Shown here piece after piece: positions 8,850-20,278 of a stretch of DNA of 64,000 bases. The stretch comes from Gaertneriomyces semiglobifer. Taxonomy: Eukaryota; Chytridiomycota; Chytridiomycetes; Spizellomycetales; Spizellomycetaceae. Made by a program: the position numbers and the translations under genes. The notes below the pieces were generated by a model that did not search any database, had not been told where the DNA came from, and saw only the letters and a program-made list of their open reading frames with translations. Positions within the stretch are counted from its first letter, which is position 1; every line of letters begins with the position of its first letter. Location of the stretch: NCBI GenBank assembly GCA_025558075.1, contig JAHLKF010000022.1, positions 124,001 through 188,000 of the forward strand, read 5' to 3'.

Positions 8850-11739
8850 CTACCGAAGTCTCAGTCCGCTTTCCCGTTTGTTCATTTGTATCAGGAAAGA
8901 AATCTTGGCGCATATTTCGGCTATAAATAATGAAAACAAAAGGTCAGGCGGTAATCACAGTCGGTGACGACTCTTTCAAGAACATACCTGCTTCATTTTG
9001 TGACGTGGCCTCAAAATCATATGACTTCGATTCGCCTTTTGATCCCTGTACCAGGAATCTGAAAGAGGCACTCTGCTTCTTGATTGGTTTGCAAGAAACT
9101 ACAGAGCTTATGTGATGTGAAGACTAAATTGCTCAACGTCAGCTGGAGCGCCAGTTCGTACATGTTACAAAGAAACAAACCGTTTTCATCGTATCAAAGA
9201 AATTCTTGTTCTCAGCAGCCATGATATGGATGTAGTCTCCATCTATCGTTAACAGACGTTCATGTCGGCCAACAAAAGCCTTATGTGATACGGTGTATTG
9301 CTGCGTGGCACTTGCAATAAGTGAAAGTTCGCAACAAGTGCGAAGAACTGCGGACATACCTTGTACATGGAGGAATACTCGTCCGGCTCGATAAATCGCG
9401 GCTGTGTGTCAGTGTCTGGCTTCTCATCCGGTGGACGCAAGAACACGTCACCAGCTGAAGTCCAATAAGTTTTCTTGTTCCACAATAACGTATATAAAAA
9501 GAAAGATACTCACCACCACCACCGCTCTTTTTGAGTATGCACAGTTCAGACACCTTCAGTTGATCTAGCGTTTTATCCAGTGGCACATCGGTCTTGGTAT
9601 CGGCCATTTTGAAAACGTACTTTGTCGGATCATACTTTCGTTTTCGGCATATCTGGTCGTATATTTCTGATAACGGGATGTTGGACGGAACGGGCATTGT
9701 TGTAGTTTGCTTGACTTCAATTGTGGAGTATAAATGGACTTTAAGAAATACGGTCGTTGCCGCAAGTGACTGTTGTGAATGGCTTGTGCTTATGCTCGCT
9801 TGGGAGTTGGATGCCATGGTTGGTTTCCGGCTTCCCTCGTTCATCTTGACTAGAGCGGGGCGTGAGCCACAGGTGTGCCAGTGGGAACGAACAACGGCAC
9901 GACGAACCTTGTTCCGGGGATGCTTCTGTTAGAGCAAAGGAATCGAACGCAAACTTTGATATCTTTCTCGTCCTTTCCAAAGCTATAGAACAGGGGTGGA
10001 TGAGCGCATGATTAAACAAAATCGGGTATGGTGTACTCATGTACCAGGAAAGTCGTCGTCGATGACACCACCATCCTCTACTATGCGCATGTTCCACATT
10101 ACGACATCGCGCAGGTGCTCCGGTATAGTCGGTTGCCTTCCTTCATTCCAGTACTCGAATAGCGCATATCCCATAACCTCTTCAACAGTAGCATCTTTCA
10201 TCACGCTGACCTCCAGCGGGATTTCCGGCTCATCACTGATTGGCATGTAGATGAGTAGCTGTATTGGATCGGAATCACCTTTGCCAGACTGCAAAACAAA
10301 AATCAATCATCTAGCGCACCGAAGTTAGTGACATTTGGTATACTCACGTAGTAGCTGTAGTCTTTCCCAAATGGGTTATTCGATCGGCTCTGCTCCAGTA
10401 ACATCATCGTCAGGGCGGACGCGGGTTTCAAGGTCGTCCCAGTCCTCATAGACATGCGATAGGCTATTTTATCTATCGGAGCCAGTCGGGGAACTTGCCG
10501 CTTCGCGAAAGGATCCTCCGCAGGTTCTGGGGGCACCGAGGTTGATGGCACAGCTCCGGATTGCGCTGGCGGATGCGGCTCATCTCTGGGACTTGCTGCA
10601 ACCGATCTGTCCATTTCTTCAGGGCTTTCGCTTTCAATCGCGGTCGGGTGATCTTCGTCATCCTCTGCTATTGGCTCGTGAATGCCTGTGCCTAGGCTAT
10701 TCTCTGCCAGAGTAGGAAGAGAATCCGACTCAACATTGCCAGTTGAAGAGTACAGTGCAGGTCGGGCACTACTCGATGTCGAAAGAGGAAGCATCTGCGA
10801 GCTCTGACTGCCCTAATGGCGTTAAGAAATGAAACCCTTTGGTCACAAAAAACACTACGGACTCACCCCACGGAACGATTCTGTGCGATTTCGTCATCAA
10901 AGCTATTTTGTTCACTATCGGCCTGCGTGCTATGTCGTGGTTGGCCGGAAACTTGACTACTTCCTTCCGGTGCGTCATCGGTACTGGGACCTGCCACATA
11001 TGTACCATTCACTGGATCATCGTGCTGTAGAGTGTCTTTCGCTTGTTGCAAGCGTTTCTTCAAGATCTCAATAGCAGCCATCCTGCGGTCATGGCTTGAA
11101 TCTTCAGGTCGAAGGTCATGCGATCGCCTGCGGGACGCATTGCTCGACGAAGGAGTGTCAATGGACCGTCGCCGTGCGTGATTTGCTGAAGTAGATAATG
11201 ACGCTTGACGCTTTGGTGCAGTAAGTGTAGTGGATGTAGGAGAAGTGGAGCTTGCAGGAGGAACGTCCAGTGTGTCAACAGTGTTGGTGCGGCGATGTGA
11301 ATGCGACGACTGCTCTCCTCGCGTAACCACCGCAGCAGCCGTCGTTGGAGTGGTTGTCGTTGGTGCGGCAGTGGCCGTTGCTGTTGTGGTACCATGAGTA
11401 CTACTGCTATCGGTCGCAGGGCCCTCAAGGTTGGGTGCCGCGTTGGAATAAACATGTTGCCGCAGTCTGCTCAGTCCTATACCTAGTGGCGTAGTGACAG
11501 AATCCGCGGGAACACTGCTAGGCTGAGGAGCATCGCGCGCGCCTACCGCCATCAAGTAGTAGCTATCGTATGCTTGAGGTATAGCGATGACCCTCTCGGT
11601 CAACGGGTCCCGGGACTCCAACATCGACTTTCGCATCTCATATATCTGATTGGGAACGACGGACATCAGCCTGTGAAGGATGCATTCCACAGCTAAAGAG
11701 TTTCCTCACCAGATAATCGGCATCACTAATTAGAGACAT
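8850..11739 (-). CDS. SIN1: TORC2 subunit SIN1 (MAPKAP1/AVO1 family)
   Basis: Ten exons: 11710-11739, 10867-11645, 10348-10807, 10045-10288, 9908-9982, 9514-9849, 9360-9454, 9181-9300, 8988-9123 and 8850-8920, giving 781 residues. Domain order is that of SIN1: a short N-terminal helix (MSLISDADYLIYEMRKS), a long Ser/Thr-rich linker, the CRIM domain at about 410-505 (NPFGKDYSYY, SGKGD, KDATVEEVMG, WNMRIVEDGG, DDDFP), a Ras-binding-like domain at about 550-630 and a C-terminal PH domain at about 670-781. CRIM recruits AGC kinase substrates to TORC2, and the PH domain binds phosphoinositides at the plasma membrane. Introns are 57-67 bp. Phase agrees at all nine junctions. The linker is rich in Thr and Ser runs and is likely disordered. 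Confidence 0.93.
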
Positions 11740-12543
11740 GGTGGAAAATCGACTGCAGTTGCAATGTTGATTCCACGGAACTCCAGTTTAGAATGCCTGA
11801 CCACCGCCACCGTGACAAGTCGTAGTCGCCTCAAACACACGTCTCTACCAAAAGACCTTAATCAAAGGCTTGCTGCCGTCGGACGTGCCTGCTGGTCTTA
11901 GGCCTGCTTCTCGCTTCAGTTCTTGATCAGCGTATGCCGTCCCAATGTTGATTATAGTAGGCGATGTGGGCGCTGTCGCTGGCTCGCTCGCGTGCGGCAC
12001 GTGACCCCGCTCATTACATAATCCAACCCTAAACGCGGTAGGTGTAAAACCCTGCCCCTCCGTAATGGGCGCTCAGGCCCCTGGCGTCGCCCCGTTTGGC
12101 CAAAGAGACGCAGTGACGACGACCGGGCGCCCTTTTCCCATCCGACCTGAGGAGGAGGAGGAGGAGGAGAGGCAGCAGCAGCAGCAGCAACAGCAGGAGA
12201 GCGCCATTGAAATACACAACGACATCCATCAGAGCGAGCGACGTGAGGGTGACTGACAGGAGGACAACGCAGAAACTAAGACTCCTTTAGGCAATTGATT
12301 GATGACTTTTTAGAATTTGGAGGGAGCGGGCGAGATACCGCAGAGAAAAGAGACAGCGGGAGAACGAAGAGTGACTGAAAAGACAGGGCTCTGCAGGTCT
12401 TTATAACACCGGAATTCTTCTTCACAAAGGTGAAGCACCATGAAGGGTATCCCCCGGAGAAGGACGCCATTTTGTCACCTTGAACACATATCAAGTCGCA
12501 ATCATCAGTACTATTCGAACAGATTATCCTGTTGTGGCCCCGC
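11740..12543. other. Divergent promoter region of SIN1 and the SANT corepressor
   Basis: About 800 bp between two divergent start codons. It contains the GAG/CAG trinucleotide tract and a 63-codon frame at 12065-12256, listed separately. No other gene recognised. Confidence 0.5.
12149..12196 (+). repeat. GAG then CAG trinucleotide tracts
   Basis: About eight GAG units are followed directly by about eight CAG/CAA units, within the probable 5' leader of the SANT corepressor gene. If read in the small frame at 12065-12256 they encode eight Glu then eight Gln. Confidence 0.85.
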
Positions 12544-15500
12544 ATGAGTAGACAGTATAGCTCTTACAGACAGCAGCCTACTTCACCGCCACCGCCGCCA
12601 CCACCCTCTGCCGCTGGCATTGGGACCTCGCCCTATTCAAACCGCGGGCCGCCATCGCACCATTCTTATCATACCCATGCGTCCCGTCCGGATATAGAGC
12701 CCCCACCTTCGCCCTATTCGCGATATAGGGCCCCCGTTTCCGGCGGTCCGGGGCGTGATCTATTTGACACCCGAGGATCACATGGGGCTCGACGCCAAAC
12801 TGGTGAGGCGGTATATCCTTCCAGCTCACCTAGCAATGGTCTAGGAAGACCCACCATGCCTGAATATCCATTACCAAGTGATCCAAGAGCCTTTTCGCAA
12901 CCACCGGCTCGTCGGGGGATGATGGACCACCCTCGTCATGGCGGTGCTCATTCTCGAGACTTCGCCGTACCACATGAACGCGAGCCGCGGTTTCGAGATA
13001 TGTCATCGTCGTGGGGAGGTGGTGGATGGGCAAGAGATGCCGGGCGCAATTATCGTCCACCACCGCCAGAGTATCGGGACATGTCTTCCAGTGACCGTCG
13101 TGAACGCGACGATATCATCCTTAACTCGCCACCACGAGACCCTCGGGTAAAGCCTGTTGGATGGCCATACTCCCATTCTAGCCGACCTACTTCACCGGAC
13201 CGGAGAATGTTTGGGCACATGGACGACCGGAGGCGAAGCTGGTTCGACGAGCACCGGGCAGTGCCGTCCATTGCTATGCCGAGTCCGGATCGTCCAGCGT
13301 TCATGCATACGCGTGCAAGAGATGTCCGTGGGGAGTCATATGATAGAGATTTGTATCTTCGGTCTATGGATCGGCCTGACGAATCCTTCCGTCCGTTTTT
13401 TGATGTTGACCGTCAACCGGCACCGTTTGTTCAGGCAATACCTGGAGGAAGATCAAGGTCTGTCAGTCCGATGCAAGCGAGTCCACAGCCTTTGCGGGCA
13501 CTTGATGGTGAAAGTTTGGAGGAAAGGCGATTACCAAGCGCAGATGACCATCCAGATCCGTCTTCTCAAGCATTGGAACGGTTGGAGGAATTGGAGGAGG
13601 AGATTGCACGTTGCAATGAGCTTCTGCAACTGATCCATTCTCAACATGATACGAACCCAGGAGATCAGACATTGGAGGATGAAGATGAACAATTGATGCA
13701 GGAGGAGTTCATGGTGGAAATAGCTGAGGTTGAAAGTATACCGGGTTCTGATTCCGACCTTGACCACGATGATGGTACGATGGAAATATGGGAGTTAGTA
13801 GTCAGAGAGAACAAAAGGAAAGCGCGACAGACTCACCGCGAGCTGACAGATATATTGGACTCGAAGTTGCGCTTTTCGCCGTTGAAAAGGGTATATACAT
13901 CTACCAACGATTATGATTTCTCTGAACGTATATCTGTTATGCCGTTGCATATCCGGCACGCCGCTCGGGGCCGAATACGTAGGCGCTTCAGCCTTAACGC
14001 TAAGAAGCGGCGATCGCTCATGCAAGAGTATAAGGCACGATGGGATGAGTGGATCGCATCAAAATCTAAAATTGAGGATGCGATAGAGGATGAAAGACAG
14101 AATACTAAAAGGCGTCGAAAGCAAGGTAAATCAGGTGGGACCACGCCTGTGCGAACACCTTCGACAAGCGTTAGCTTGGAAGGATTAGGATCAGGATCTG
14201 GCCCCATCACGTTCACTCGGGCGTCTAGACGAAACGCGACGTTTACTTCCGATGCGGTGCGTACGGAGGCCGAATATCAGTACGCCCTTGCAATGCTTAC
14301 CGCGTCGGTCTACCCGGAAGACGAGGACGACCCTACGGACCATGACCCAGCGAGAAGTGCAGTTGAGCCACCAATGGTGCTGGATCCTATGCAAAAAGAA
14401 CTTTGTCGCTTCCGCCATCGTAATGATTATGTGGACGATCCTGTTCATGTCCTTGAAAGATATAACGCCGAACTAGATATGATTTGGACCGACGAGGAAC
14501 GGGCAATCTTCCGAGATAAGCTTCAAGTTTATGGCAAATGCTTTCACAAAATTTCTCCTCATTTACCGGTGAAGACAACCTCCCAATGTGTAACTTATTA
14601 CTATCGTGAAAAATTTCGATTAGAATTTCCGGCTTTATTGAAGAAACCAGCCGTCCGCGGAGGGAAACGGAGGGGCCCTGCTGGTAAGAAAGGAGGCAAA
14701 CCCCTCCCAACTGGAGCAAAGTCCAAGGACGGTGCAACAGATCGGGATACGCCGACGTCTTATGGTTCCGCAGCGGAATCCCCTGTGCCACTTAGAATGA
14801 AAGATAAAGATCCGGGTGGTAACAAAGAAAAGCCAGATAAGGATGAATCTTTGAGAACAGAGAATGGCCGTCGCAGCTCCCGGTTCAAATCTAAGGCACC
14901 CACGGATGAGGCTGATGAAGAGATACCGGAGGTTACGGAGAAAGTCAATTCCAATAATGACGACGAAAGTGGCGTTGATGCTGCACTTGCGGCGAAAGAG
15001 AAGATTCGCCAGCATGGGAAGAGTCGCAGAAAGAGTGGTGGGACGCTCAAGGAAGAATCACGCAGGGCTTCCCCTACTTTGGAGCAGACCGATCTCCAAG
15101 AGGCACCTGCTGGGGACCTTCCTGTCACTGAGAGCATAGAGCCAGCGCCAGGCCAAGGCCAGACTGGTCCGATTAAGCAACTGCCTCTGCCGCACATCAC
15201 GGCAGCTTTGGTTGATAGCCCAGCAGCGAGCCCTAGTGAAGAGTTCAATGAGCTTCGGGTGCCTGGCATACCGGAAAAGAGACATTATCGCCGTAGAAAG
15301 GATCTTAATGTTGATACCACTGGACATGGTGAGGACGAGTCACATCACCCGAAACGTACTATCTCGTATTGGAACAATGAAGAGACCACAGCGTTCCACC
15401 GTGCCTACGTTACTCACGGTCGAGATTGGGACATGGTTGCCAAGACTGTTGGGAGCAAATCTGCGAAACAGGCGCTGAATTTTTACCGTAAGCACCAAAA

Positions 15501-16329
15501 AGAGCTTGATGCCTTACTTGAAACCGATGAAGGTGGCAAAGGCCCTGCGCCTATTATGGGTGATGACGGCGGGACGCGTGTACCCATTGACCGCGACGCT
15601 TTCGCCAATGCTGGTAATGGATCGCGTGTACGGTCTGCGTCAGCCTCACAACCGCTTATTCCGCAGGCATCTGTCGCAATGGCAGCCCACCCGGATGTTG
15701 ATCCACATGAAATACCCGTTCCGAAACCACCTATACAACCATCAACTATTACGAGACTGATCTCTGACGCTACTGCACTGCCGCGTGCGCCACCAGCAAG
15801 GGCCACTTCGCATCGCGGGGTCAGCTTCACGCCAAACTTACCTGTGCAAGAGCATGGACAATATTCCGCAAGTGTTCAAATTCCCAAGCAATATGGTATT
15901 TTCTCGACTGGGGCTGGGGACTGTTCGTTATCTCCAACTGCTGCTGCGACCAACGGCTTGCACGTAGCTGTTGCATCTCAACAGATGGTGCATCCATTAG
16001 TTGAATATATGTTGAAGCAGTCTGGTTTCTACCCTAGAGCACCATTCGCAGGCCGATACGATGCTTATATATCATCACAGACACCGCCCATCCCGTACCC
16101 TAATCAGCAACTCGCACCTATGGATGGCCAAACTCTCGTGCCACCGATGCGGCCACCGATGCATGAGTCAGCAGGATCGCTTCCTCATCAATCGACCAAC
16201 GGAGTAGCCTCGGCCAGCTCGCAGCCTCCGGACGGCATGTCATTACCATCGGTTCGAAACTTGATCCAATCATTGCAAGAGGTCGACGAGCGGCTTCACT
16301 CGCAAGTCCATCGTCGAGTCAACCATTAA
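12544..16329 (+). CDS. SANT-domain corepressor, NCoR/SMRT/Snt1-like
   Basis: One uninterrupted frame of 1,261 residues from ATG 12544. Two SANT/Myb-like domains are visible: about residues 645-700 (IWTDEERAIFRDKLQVYGK..HLPVKTTSQCVTYYYR) and about 938-990 (SYWNNEETTAFHRAYVTHG..WDMVAKTVGSKSAKQALNFY). The spacing, with a basic helical segment before the first SANT (RRRFSLNAKKRRSL), is that of NCoR/SMRT and yeast Snt1, which scaffold histone deacetylase complexes (HDAC3 or Set3C); the first SANT region activates the deacetylase and the second reads histone tails. The N-terminal 350 residues are Pro, Ser and Arg rich and probably disordered; a short coiled coil lies near 345-370. I infer a nuclear transcriptional repressor. 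In-frame introns cannot be excluded in the low-complexity parts. Confidence 0.82.
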   Translation: MSRQYSSYRQQPTSPPPPPPPSAAGIGTSPYSNRGPPSHHSYHTHASRPDIEPPPSPYSRYRAPVSGGPGRDLFDTRGSHGARRQTGEAVYPSSSPSNGLGRPTMPEYPLPSDPRAFSQPPARRGMMDHPRHGGAHSRDFAVPHEREPRFRDMSSSWGGGGWARDAGRNYRPPPPEYRDMSSSDRRERDDIILNSPPRDPRVKPVGWPYSHSSRPTSPDRRMFGHMDDRRRSWFDEHRAVPSIAMPSPDRPAFMHTRARDVRGESYDRDLYLRSMDRPDESFRPFFDVDRQPAPFVQAIPGGRSRSVSPMQASPQPLRALDGESLEERRLPSADDHPDPSSQALERLEELEEEIARCNELLQLIHSQHDTNPGDQTLEDEDEQLMQEEFMVEIAEVESIPGSDSDLDHDDGTMEIWELVVRENKRKARQTHRELTDILDSKLRFSPLKRVYTSTNDYDFSERISVMPLHIRHAARGRIRRRFSLNAKKRRSLMQEYKARWDEWIASKSKIEDAIEDERQNTKRRRKQGKSGGTTPVRTPSTSVSLEGLGSGSGPITFTRASRRNATFTSDAVRTEAEYQYALAMLTASVYPEDEDDPTDHDPARSAVEPPMVLDPMQKELCRFRHRNDYVDDPVHVLERYNAELDMIWTDEERAIFRDKLQVYGKCFHKISPHLPVKTTSQCVTYYYREKFRLEFPALLKKPAVRGGKRRGPAGKKGGKPLPTGAKSKDGATDRDTPTSYGSAAESPVPLRMKDKDPGGNKEKPDKDESLRTENGRRSSRFKSKAPTDEADEEIPEVTEKVNSNNDDESGVDAALAAKEKIRQHGKSRRKSGGTLKEESRRASPTLEQTDLQEAPAGDLPVTESIEPAPGQGQTGPIKQLPLPHITAALVDSPAASPSEEFNELRVPGIPEKRHYRRRKDLNVDTTGHGEDESHHPKRTISYWNNEETTAFHRAYVTHGRDWDMVAKTVGSKSAKQALNFYRKHQKELDALLETDEGGKGPAPIMGDDGGTRVPIDRDAFANAGNGSRVRSASASQPLIPQASVAMAAHPDVDPHEIPVPKPPIQPSTITRLISDATALPRAPPARATSHRGVSFTPNLPVQEHGQYSASVQIPKQYGIFSTGAGDCSLSPTAAATNGLHVAVASQQMVHPLVEYMLKQSGFYPRAPFAGRYDAYISSQTPPIPYPNQQLAPMDGQTLVPPMRPPMHESAGSLPHQSTNGVASASSQPPDGMSLPSVRNLIQSLQEVDERLHSQVHRRVNH

Positions 16330-16465
16330 TTGCACCATTGTGAGGTGTATGTATATAGTCATCTAGACTTTTGGCAGAAAATAAATGAAGTGAAGCGTTT
16401 CCCCATGGTGACCCCATACAGCGCATATATCCTTGAGCGGGAGCTCATCGTGATAATGTAAAACA

Positions 16466-17834
16466 TTACTTGGCAGCTGCAGCTCCTGGCGTGGATACGA
16501 GAATTTTTTCACGCCTGCATATCTTCCCCAACAATTCAGCTGCGGGACCCCTCCATCGCGCGTCCAGTAATAAAGCACACAGAGGATTGACCACCCCTAT
16601 GCAGGCAAGCTTTAATTATTCCTCGAACTGACATCAATTCGAAAAATACCATACCAGAGCTGATGATGATCATGGCAGTGAACGCGTCATACTCCCGTGG
16701 AATAGGAGCCATTCTAATCCATGTCCAAACAATCTTGACGATGGTTGGGAAATACGTGCAAACGAAAACGGAGAGTAAAACCCCGCATTTGAAGGCAACG
16801 GCTGTGTGCGTACACGCATTAGTCTTCACCAGAGAAGTCAAGCCGCCAACCCCACCATACCAGCGTTGAAACGGGTAATCCTGGCTTGGTCTACCTGTGG
16901 TCCCTCATCTGCCTTTTTCGATCGTGATCGCGTGAACAATCCTGATGCACGGGATGCACTGAGCCCGTGCTCGTCCGCCGGTTGGGCTGGACTGCACATG
17001 GCTCCATCCATCAACACTTGACGCAAATCTTGCACGGCGCCATGAACTGTCCAGTAGATTGCCATATATGCATACGTGACAATTGATAGCATGAGACCGG
17101 TGATGGTGACGAGAACAGCACTAAATGCTTTCAGAATCCTGGGTGATTTTTGCGGCCGTAAAACCGCCACATCTACAATATCCGATAATGTTCGCTTAAT
17201 GCTTAGTGCCGAAGAGTTGCCCAGGGGTAGGCTGGGTACTCACAGTCAGCCGCACAATACGTTCCCACTTCTTGCAGCGCATATGCATTTCCTCCAACGG
17301 TGTAGCCCGTACATATCAACACGGATATGAACGTTGACCATACAAGACCAGTTATGGTGTGAGACTTGCCCCAGGCTTTCGCTCGGACGATGGTGGTCAA
17401 GCGCTCCAGCGTCAACAACACCAGCATGTGGTACGATATCATAGCAGCTAGGTTCGTCGTGAAGCCTTGAAACTGGCACCACCGCTCGCTCATATCCCAG
17501 CCACCGCGGACCAACTGGGCAATCGTAGGACCCAGCTGAAGTGCATTTCTGGAACCCTTTGGGTGTGAAAACGTACCGCGAAACAACTGATTGAACCACA
17601 CTTTACTGACATGGAGCCATCACTTAGTGTTAAGCACACCATAATCCAATTATTCCATTCATTTCTCCCTTTTCGTAGTTCTGCTGTCGTGCCGAACACC
17701 ACCAAAATAAGCACTTTCAGCAACAGGCCAAAGAAATGGAGGACGAGCGACACCCAAAGGATAGGAAGCTTAAACCGGTCGTTTGGCCTGAATAGTGTCG
17801 GTATTCCAGGCCAGTCAAGTCCACTAACTGTCAT
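16466..17834 (-). CDS. Opsin-like class A GPCR without the retinal lysine
   Basis: Exons 17607-17834, 17244-17556, 16895-17172, 16655-16823 and 16466-16596 give a 372-residue seven-helix protein. Class A signatures: Asp72 in TM2 (LTLSDG, D2.50), Trp96 in the first loop, Cys103 at the top of TM3, Glu127-Arg128-Leu129 replacing D/ERY exactly 25 residues after the Cys, Trp149 in TM4 (W4.50), Cys177 in loop 2, CTYFP in TM6 and Asn333-Pro334-Leu-Cys-Ala replacing NPxxY in TM7. The overall spacing follows type 2 opsins, but the residue six before the NP Asn, where opsins carry the Schiff-base lysine, is Ile327. Chytrid fungi are reported to have rhodopsin-like GPCRs lacking this lysine. Ligand unknown; a G-protein-coupled sensory receptor of the zoospore is a reasonable inference. 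The start ATG 17834 leaves a short N-terminus. Confidence 0.82.
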
Positions 17835-18417
17835 CGTACTATACTGGGCGTCCGGCGGTCTCCGCCCGGCTCTAAATACCACATTTGTATCCCAGAAGTG
17901 TGGACCTCCGAACCCTTATAACGAACCCATTACAACGTGGATGAATAGGAAGCCGCGGAACTGTTTCATTCAACTGGTTCAAGGTTCCGGAATGCCCTTC
18001 GCGCGTCGGAGGTTCATGTTCATACCGTTCATGTTCATAGGGGTATGCCTCACCGCGGAGTTTTTGATTGCGGACAATCAGCGTACCATCAGATGGTTTG
18101 ACTTCTGGCGGTCTCCTTTCGTCCGGCGTACCTTTCGCACCGTCGTCCTCTTGGACCTTTAAATGGTGGTTACGTACAGCTGAATGTTGCACTGGTGAAC
18201 GCTCGGTAGTAGACCGAAGCTTTCTTGATATTAACCGGCAGTAACCGTCCCACTGCAATGACCTCGAGTTCATGTGTGCCCGTAGCGCTTCTCGGCGGTG
18301 CCTCACAGAAGGATCGAGTTATGGGAATATATTTACATAGGTTGCATTGATTGCAGGGTATCGCGGCAGGGTATCAACATCAGCGCCTACATACATGTGT
18401 CCTCCTCTTCTATACGG
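17835..18417. other. Intergenic, no gene recognised
   Basis: Between the GPCR start and the 3' end of the DUF1769 gene, both on the minus strand. A minus-strand frame runs through 17872-18306 but has no start context, domain or splice logic; I treat the region as the GPCR promoter. Confidence 0.4.
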
Positions 18418-19634
18418 CTAAGGCACCTCTACAGGATCCTCGAGGGCCTCCACGGAGCGCACAACGTCAACGTAGTCAGCTACACTTGAAGTTCGGGAGG
18501 TAACCTCGGGGGAATTACGGCTCAATAGTTCGAATTGGACGACAAAGAAAACGACAGACTTGTCCCTATTGCGACACACGAAGCGCAAAGGTTGTCCATC
18601 CCAGTATTTAAAGGCATTCACAGAGAAACCCGGCAGTTTGATTGCCATTGCGTTAAAGTCAAAATAGGCATCGTAATAGTCCATGCAGTAGACGCGGTCA
18701 GGCACGATGCTAACTTCCTTCCTTGCTTTTGCATCGGCAAAGTACTTCTTGCGCTTCTCGTAAGAGGTGAGCGATGGGGCTTTGGGTGTATTAATGAAGA
18801 GCCCCGAAACGTCCTCAGATACCATCCTGGACTGAAAGGACCATTCTCCGATATCTAGTGACGGTGTTGCTCCGCCCGCCGATTTCCCTGGTACAACTGC
18901 ATCCGTCGAACTGACGCATGCAACAGAGTGCATGGATCCATTAGTTCCAACTGGTGTTGACGCCGGGGATTCTCTTACGGTGCTGTCGCCATCAACGACC
19001 CCGTTCTGCCACTCAACTTGACTGCCAGGTACTGGCGTACCCGTTTCGGCCATGGCGTGTGCGGAGGTATCGACAGGAGGAAGGACATTTCTCACATGCG
19101 GAGAATCGAGCGAATACACGGCCAGAGAGTTCATAGCTGATATCCAAGGACTGAAGATCCAGGGGGTGTTTCCGCTGACACAGCTGTCTAGAGAAGGGTC
19201 CAGCCATTTGGCGATCCTCATCGCAAGCCCGACACCGGTAGGAGTCCTGACCTTTGTATCGAAATCCACCCCAAAAATGATATCATCACCATTCCAGGCT
19301 TTTTTGAAGCGGCCCTGAACCATGATAGAGTACCGCCGGTTGCGCCCATAGAAATAGTGACTCTGCGGATTTACCAACGGCCTTGTACCATCAGGAGTTA
19401 CCCCTCCAAAGTGTGCTACTCTGACTACCACATAGCCTGCCAATAATTGACCAGTAACAGTTATGCATCCATTAGCAGAACAATCAGCCAACCAGTTATT
19501 GAGTGCCTACCCACAAAATGCTCCGAATCGATGAGCAGCGGATTCTGCTCATCATTCACCTTGACAGGCAACAGATCCTTGTAGTTTGGACCGGCGCGCA
19601 CACTGAGTATATAGTCGTCTGGTGTCCCCTTCAT
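18418..19634 (-). CDS. DUF1769 family protein (Duc1-like)
   Basis: Exons 19511-19634 and 18418-19436 give 380 residues. The DUF1769 (Pfam PF08588) block spans the junction: YILSVRAGP, VNDEQNPLLIDSEHFVG, then VAHFGGVTPDG, YFYGRNRRYSIMVQGRFKK, GDDIIFGVDFD and PWIFSPW, and continues after a Ser-rich insert with YCMDYYDAYFDFN and LPGFSV. The family is almost entirely fungal; the fission yeast member Duc1 is a plasma-membrane PI(4,5)P2-binding protein, so lipid binding is a fair guess. The start ATG (MKGTPDDYILSV) sits just before the first conserved strand; an upstream coding exon cannot be excluded. The 74-bp intron falls inside the domain. Confidence 0.8.
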
Positions 19635-20278
19635 TCCGTCCCTATCACCAGTATCAAAGTGCGAAGCAGCAGCGCGTTAAAGCCAAACACGGTCGACGCT
19701 TTGTTTATCGGGGCTTACGTCATTCAGGTGATCACGTGGACGACTAGGTCGTCTTGAACTTTAACTTGGCCGGCTATTGCCGGGCGTGTATATGTACGAG
19801 CGACATGCCTAGGGTGAGTAGGTGCTCACCAACAGCGATGAGGTGATGCCGTACAACCGAGTATTCGATCGACTTGTATGGGCGCTTCAGTGATACCCAG
19901 GCTCACCAGCTGCGACGCTGGTAGTTTGCCGTGTAATACCGGTATTCGTGACATGGGGCTGGAGCTCAAGCACAGGGTGGCAGATGTTTGATGCTCTCCC
20001 GACATACTTGCTGCGTGCACTCAACGTTTCATTTACTTCCAGGATGGGTTTTGAATTGAACCAACGCTCAGTTATACTTTTTGTCGCCTTTGGCGCCGCG
20101 CGTAATATGTGTTATTGATAGCAAGGCGCAACAACCCCCACCGCACGCCTTTCGACCATCAGCGAGCGAGCATTGACGGTGTTAGCGGAAATGTGATTGC
20201 GTTCTGAGGGCACAGCAAAGTGATTGTAGAAGGCAACAAGCAGTAGATTAGTCCGTGCTCCCATCAACTCAAAGCAAC
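19635..20278. other. Divergent promoter region, DUF1769 gene and MOB2
   Basis: About 640 bp with only short unrelated frames. It should contain promoters of both flanking genes. No repeat or RNA gene recognised. Confidence 0.4.

Noticed and set aside
10861..10866. SIN1 second intron ending at ATTAG
   Set aside because: Gives the wrong phase and an early stop; the next acceptor (GGGCAG, ending at 10808) keeps the frame into the CRIM exon.
17872..18306. Minus-strand frame of 144 codons upstream of the GPCR
   Set aside because: No homology, no domain, no splice link to the GPCR; lies in the expected promoter.
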